9,537 nucleotides of DNA. Origin: Albidovulum sp. Lineage in GTDB: Bacteria > Pseudomonadota > Alphaproteobacteria > Rhodobacterales > Rhodobacteraceae. Each line of letters begins with the position of its first letter. The first letter of the stretch is position 1. Position numbers and translations under genes: made by a program. The notes beneath the pieces are model-generated. The model had not been told where the DNA came from. It saw only the letters and a program-made list of their open reading frames with translations, and did no database searches. Where the stretch lies: positions 1 to 9,537 of the forward strand of contig JAUQYA010000121.1 in NCBI GenBank assembly GCA_030837785.1, written 5' to 3'. Positions 6,785 through 9,537 of this stretch are shown here, piece by piece.

Positions 6785-7672
6785 GTTCGCAACCGCATAG
6801 GCGTCGCGGTAATGTGCCATCTGCATGCGCGTCGCCAGAACGGCATTCTTCAAGAGAATTGCCACCGTCACCGGACCGACGCCCCCCGGCACCGGCGTGA
6901 TCCAGCCGGCGATCTCGGCGCAGCTGTCGAAATCGGCGTCCCCCACCGTGCGCGGGCCCTCGGGTGCCTCGATCCGGTTGATGCCGATGTCGATCAGCGC
7001 CGCACCGGGCTTCAGCATCTCGCCGGTGACGAGGCCGGGCTTGCCCACTGCGACGAACACCGCATCGGCACGGCGCGAATGGACGGCGACCTGCCGGGTC
7101 ATGTGGTGGCAGACCGTCACGGTCGCGCCAAGCCCCATCATCAGGAAGGCGATCGGCTTTCCGACGATCTCGGAATGGCCGATCACGGTCACGTCCAGCC
7201 CTTCGACCTTCAGGGGCAGCGACTTCAGGATCTCCACCGCCGCGACCGCGGTACAGGGGCCGAGCGCCAGGTCGTTGTAGACGATGTTGCCGATCGAGGC
7301 GGGGTGCATCCCCTCGACATCCTTCAAGGGATGGATCGCGCGCTGCAACTCCTTCACCGGGATATGCGCCGGCAGCGGCCGCTGGATGATGATGCCGTTG
7401 ACCCGCGGATCGGCGTTCAGCCCGTGAAGGATGCCGGTGAGCTGTTCGAGCGAGATGTTGGCCGGGTAGTTCCGCGCCTCGAAGGCGAGGCCCGCGCCCT
7501 CCGCCTGCCGGCGCTGGTTGCGGACGTAAAGCTCGGCCGCGGCGACATCGCCGACCGAGATCGAGACCAGGCGCGGCGCCCAGCCCTCCGCCGCCAGCCG
7601 CGCCGCCTCGGCTGCGGCCTCGGCCTGAAGCCGTCGCGCAATCGCCCTGCCGTCGATGATGGTCGCGCTCAT
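6782..7672 (-). CDS. Divergent FolD paralogue, probably lacking cyclohydrolase activity
   Basis: The 296-residue protein is clearly FolD-like from end to end: MSATIIDGR start, GLNADPRVNGIIIQRPLP (84-101), VTVIGHSEIVGKP (161-173), GDADFDSCAEIAGW (244-257) and PVPGGVGPVT (260-269). Several catalytic positions differ from its canonical neighbour. The lysine of YxxxK is Gln53 (YVRNQ), KDVDG is KDVEG with Glu120, and PCTP is PCTA. GRS in the NADP site is GHS (His166), and QLPLP is QRPLP. In studied FolD/MTHFD1 enzymes that lysine is needed for cyclohydrolase activity, and the arginine is associated with the NADP 2'-phosphate. I infer a dehydrogenase-only enzyme, perhaps using NAD, or a regulatory or altered-substrate protein. 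It follows fhs after a 154-base leader with hairpins. The ATG at 7672 fits the family N-terminus but has no clear SD (only GGCTGGCGG). Database annotation may simply call it FolD. Confidence 0.88.
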   Translation of the reverse strand: MSATIIDGRAIARRLQAEAAAEAARLAAEGWAPRLVSISVGDVAAAELYVRNQRRQAEGAGLAFEARNYPANISLEQLTGILHGLNADPRVNGIIIQRPLPAHIPVKELQRAIHPLKDVEGMHPASIGNIVYNDLALGPCTAVAAVEILKSLPLKVEGLDVTVIGHSEIVGKPIAFLMMGLGATVTVCHHMTRQVAVHSRRADAVFVAVGKPGLVTGEMLKPGAALIDIGINRIEAPEGPRTVGDADFDSCAEIAGWITPVPGGVGPVTVAILLKNAVLATRMQMAHYRDAYAVAN

Positions 7673-7760
7673 CCGCCAGCCGTCCCGTCGCTGCCCGCAG
7701 CCCCGCCGCCCGCGTGCGGCGCGGGTCCGGTGCTTGCGGTGCTTCTGCGTTGTCCAAATG

Positions 7761-7793
7761 CCCCGCGGGGGGCCTCCATCGGCGTGCCGATGG
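7761..7793 (-). repeat. Inverted-repeat elements in the fhs-folD paralogue gap
   Basis: Two further palindromes lie past the main hairpin. 7776-7793 reads CCATCGGCGTGCCGATGG, arms of up to eight bases around a two-base centre, or seven with a four-base loop. 7761-7770 is a perfect ten-base palindrome, CCCCGCGGGG. With the hairpin at 7796-7820 they make a compact structured block that the folD-paralogue transcript would carry if read-through from fhs occurs. No protein-binding site or riboswitch consensus is recognised. Confidence 0.5.
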
Positions 7794-7795
7794 AT

Positions 7796-7820
7796 GGCGG
7801 GGGGCGCGAAGCCCCCCGTC
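7796..7820 (-). terminator. Strong GC hairpin just after fhs; possible terminator or attenuator
   Basis: The arms CGGGGGGC (7798-7805) and GCCCCCCG (7811-7818) pair perfectly around the five-base loop GCGAA (TTCGC on the transcribed minus strand). The stem extends by a G-T and a G-C pair to ten. It begins six bases past the fhs stop in the direction of transcription. On the minus strand no T-run follows, so it is not a textbook intrinsic terminator. It could instead pause or partly terminate RNA polymerase, or protect the fhs mRNA 3' end, lowering expression of the downstream fold genes relative to fhs. Confidence 0.45.
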
Positions 7821-7826
7821 CCTTCC

Positions 7827-9503
7827 TCAGAACAGCCCCTCGACGTGGCCCACGTCGTTCAGCCGGATGACTTCGGCCGAAGGCACCTTGGGCAGACCCG
7901 GCATGGTCATGATCTCGCCGCAGATCACCACGATGAAGCCCGCCCCGGCCGAGAGCCGTACCTCGCGCACCGGCACCGAATGCCCGGTCGGCGCGCCGCG
8001 CACGTTCGGGTCGGTGGTGAAGCTGTACTGGGTCTTGGCCATGCACACCGGCAGATGGCCGTAGCCCGCCTTCTCCCAGGCATGAAGCTGGTCGCGGATC
8101 GACTTGTCGGCCAGCACCTCGTCGGCGTGATAGATGCGCTTGGCGATGGTCTCGACCTTCTGGAACAGCCCCATCTCGTCGGGATAGAGCGGCGCGAAGT
8201 TCGCCACGCCGCTTTCGGCGAGCTGGACGACCTTCTTCGCCAGATCGACCGTCCCGGCCGAGCCCTCGGCCCAGTGCCTGCAGAGGATCGCTTCCGCACC
8301 CTGCTTCGCGACATAGTCCTTCACCGCCTGGACCTCGGCATCGGTGTCCGAATAGAAGTGGTTGATCGCGACCACGACCGGCACGCCGAACGACTTCACG
8401 TTGGCGATGTGGCGGCCAAGGTTGGGGCAGCCCTTCTGCACCGCCTCGACATTCTCGGCCCCGAGATCGGCCTTGGCGACACCGCCGTTCATCTTCATCG
8501 CCCGGACGGTGGCCACGATCACCGCCGCGGCGGGCTTGAGCCCGGCCTTGCGGCACTTGATGTCGAAGAACTTCTCCGCCCCGAGGTCGGCGCCGAAGCC
8601 GGCTTCGGTCACGACATATTCACCGAGCTTCAGCGCCGTCGTCGTGGCGATGACCGAGTTGCAGCCGTGCGCGATGTTGGCGAAGGGCCCGCCGTGCACG
8701 AAGGCGGGGTTGTTTTCCAGCGTCTGCACCAGGTTCGGCTGCATCGCATCCTTCAGAAGCACCGTCATCGCGCCGTCGGCCTTGATGTCGCGGCAGTAGA
8801 CCGGCGACTTGTCGCGGCGGTAGGCGACGACGATGTCGCCGAGGCGCTTCTGCAGGTCGTCGAGGTTGCGCGACAGGCAGAGGATCGCCATGACTTCCGA
8901 TGCCACGGTGATGTCGAAGCCCGCCTGCCGCGGGAAGCCGTTCGACACGCCGCCGAGCGAGACGACGATTTCCCTGAGCGCCCGGTCGTTCATGTCCATC
9001 ACCCGCCGCCAGGAAACCCGGCGGGTGTCGATCTCCAGCTCGTTGCCCCAGTAGATGTGGTTGTCGATCATCGCGCTCAGGAGGTTGTGGGCGCTGGTGA
9101 TCGCGTGGAAATCGCCGGTGAAGTGGAGGTTCATCTCCTCCATCGGCACGACCTGCGCGTGGCCGCCGCCGGCCGCGCCGCCCTTCATGCCGAAGTTTGG
9201 CCCGAGCGAGGCTTCGCGGATGCACACGACCGCCTTCTTGCCGATCCGGTTCAGCCCGTCGCCAAGGCCCACCGTCGTCGTCGTCTTGCCCTCGCCCGCC
9301 GGCGTCGGGTTGATCGCGGTGACGAGGATCAGCTTGCCGTCGGGGCGGCCCTGGAGCGATGAGATGAACTCCTGGCTGACCTTGGCCTTGTCGTGGCCGT
9401 AGGGCAGAAGATGCTCGGACGGGATGCCGAGCTTGTCGCCGATTTCCTGGATCGGCTTCTTCTTCGCCTCGCGCGCGATTTCGATATCGGTCTTGAACGC
9501 CAT
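7827..9503 (-). CDS. fhs: Formate--tetrahydrofolate ligase (10-formyl-THF synthetase)
   Basis: The 558-residue enzyme joins formate to THF using ATP, giving 10-formyl-THF, in the cytoplasm. Length and motifs match the monofunctional bacterial family. The ATP-binding loop TPAGEGKT is at 67-74. The first signature GMKGGAAGGGHAQ lies at 105-117, followed by MNLHFTGDFHAI (124-135). The second signature VATVRAMKMNGG is at 330-341. The C-terminal GEIMTMPGLPK (529-539) is also typical. The ATG at 9503 (MAFKTDIEIA) is the family N-terminus; AGGGAG lies 11 bases upstream, a slightly long spacing. It is the first gene of the minus-strand operon seen here, with its promoter probably beyond the window. 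With FolD it forms the route from formate to methylene-THF. In reverse, FolD and Fhs can recover ATP from formyl groups released in methyl-group breakdown, but direction cannot be read from sequence. Confidence 0.98.
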   Translation of the reverse strand: MAFKTDIEIAREAKKKPIQEIGDKLGIPSEHLLPYGHDKAKVSQEFISSLQGRPDGKLILVTAINPTPAGEGKTTTTVGLGDGLNRIGKKAVVCIREASLGPNFGMKGGAAGGGHAQVVPMEEMNLHFTGDFHAITSAHNLLSAMIDNHIYWGNELEIDTRRVSWRRVMDMNDRALREIVVSLGGVSNGFPRQAGFDITVASEVMAILCLSRNLDDLQKRLGDIVVAYRRDKSPVYCRDIKADGAMTVLLKDAMQPNLVQTLENNPAFVHGGPFANIAHGCNSVIATTTALKLGEYVVTEAGFGADLGAEKFFDIKCRKAGLKPAAAVIVATVRAMKMNGGVAKADLGAENVEAVQKGCPNLGRHIANVKSFGVPVVVAINHFYSDTDAEVQAVKDYVAKQGAEAILCRHWAEGSAGTVDLAKKVVQLAESGVANFAPLYPDEMGLFQKVETIAKRIYHADEVLADKSIRDQLHAWEKAGYGHLPVCMAKTQYSFTTDPNVRGAPTGHSVPVREVRLSAGAGFIVVICGEIMTMPGLPKVPSAEVIRLNDVGHVEGLF

Positions 9504-9514
9504 TTCTCGGTTGT

Positions 9515-9520
9515 CTCCCT
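9515..9520 (-). promoter_or_regulatory. Shine-Dalgarno of fhs
   Basis: AGGGAG on the minus strand lies 11 bases before the fhs ATG at 9503. Only 34 bases of leader are visible, so no promoter can be assigned. A short GCCC/GGGC inverted repeat sits at the very edge of the window (9525-9537 region), too short to interpret. Confidence 0.5.
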
Positions 9521-9537
9521 TTCGCCCGTCAGAGGGC

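Noticed and set aside
6772..6846. 25-residue N-terminal extension of folD
   Set aside because: It would overlap the upstream paralogue's coding end, has no homology to the FolD N-terminus, and a strong SD directly precedes the ATG at 6771.
6782..7672. FolD paralogue as a pseudogene
   Set aside because: Full 296-codon length, no frameshift or internal stop, and most structural motifs are retained; substitutions are confined to specific catalytic and cofactor positions.
7673..7826. THF or ZTP (pfl) riboswitch before the folD paralogue
   Set aside because: Folate-pathway context made this worth checking, but I could not identify the conserved core elements of either class; the palindromes look like simple hairpins.
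6674..7870. Plus-strand open frame opposite the folD paralogue
   Set aside because: Antisense shadow rich in Arg/His/Asp; it crosses the intergenic hairpins and has no domain.
7656..9362. 568-codon plus-strand open frame opposite fhs
   Set aside because: Antisense to a fully conserved fhs; composition is that of a shadow frame.
1..9537. CRISPR array, tRNA, insertion sequence or phage element
   Set aside because: No regularly spaced direct repeats, no cloverleaf-like T-arm or anticodon pattern noticed, and no transposase, integrase or phage-like protein in any convincing frame.

Overview
This is a gene-dense, high-GC chromosomal window. Its GC-rich third codon positions, Shine-Dalgarno (SD) sites and protein sequences fit an alphaproteobacterium, most likely of the Rhodobacterales (Rhodobacter/Paracoccus type). 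That placement is inferred from sequence character and remembered family resemblance, not from a database search. I see no tRNA, rRNA, CRISPR array, insertion sequence or phage gene. The longest stretch without a gene is about 150 bases.

Left part (1-2248): the first 48 bases hold the N-terminus of a minus-strand gene with a signal-peptide-like start. A shared intergenic region separates it from a plus-strand pair. The first of the pair is a AAA-type ATPase with a probable winged-helix-like N-terminal region. The second, overlapping it by one base, is a short and degenerate member of the 3-hydroxyisobutyrate/6-phosphogluconate dehydrogenase superfamily.

Middle part (2260-5877, plus strand): a DNA-repair-type operon with its own candidate promoter, placed so that the transcript would be leaderless. 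It encodes a ligase-associated Lhr-type DEXH helicase, the partner metallophosphoesterase PdeM, and a PaaI-like hotdog thioesterase whose start overlaps the pdeM stop (ATGA). The DNA ligase and MBL-fold exonuclease that often accompany the helicase and PdeM are not in this window.

Right part (5881-9503, minus strand): a one-carbon (tetrahydrofolate, THF) operon in the order fhs, a divergent folD paralogue, canonical folD. Fhs makes 10-formyl-THF from formate and ATP. FolD interconverts 10-formyl-, methenyl- and methylene-THF. The divergent paralogue has lost the catalytic lysine (Lys to Gln), has Asp to Glu at the KDVDG motif, and has Arg to His at the likely NADP-phosphate-binding position, while its canonical neighbour keeps all of them. 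The gap between fhs and this paralogue holds two strong hairpins. The one-carbon operon converges on the repair operon with only 3 bases between the stop codons.

The best candidate for something undescribed is the tandem FolD pair with an apparently cyclohydrolase-deficient member. Secondary points of interest are the candidate leaderless promoter of the helicase gene, a possible translated leader before pdeM, and the reduced dehydrogenase coupled to the ATPase. I do not see a wholly new multi-gene system.
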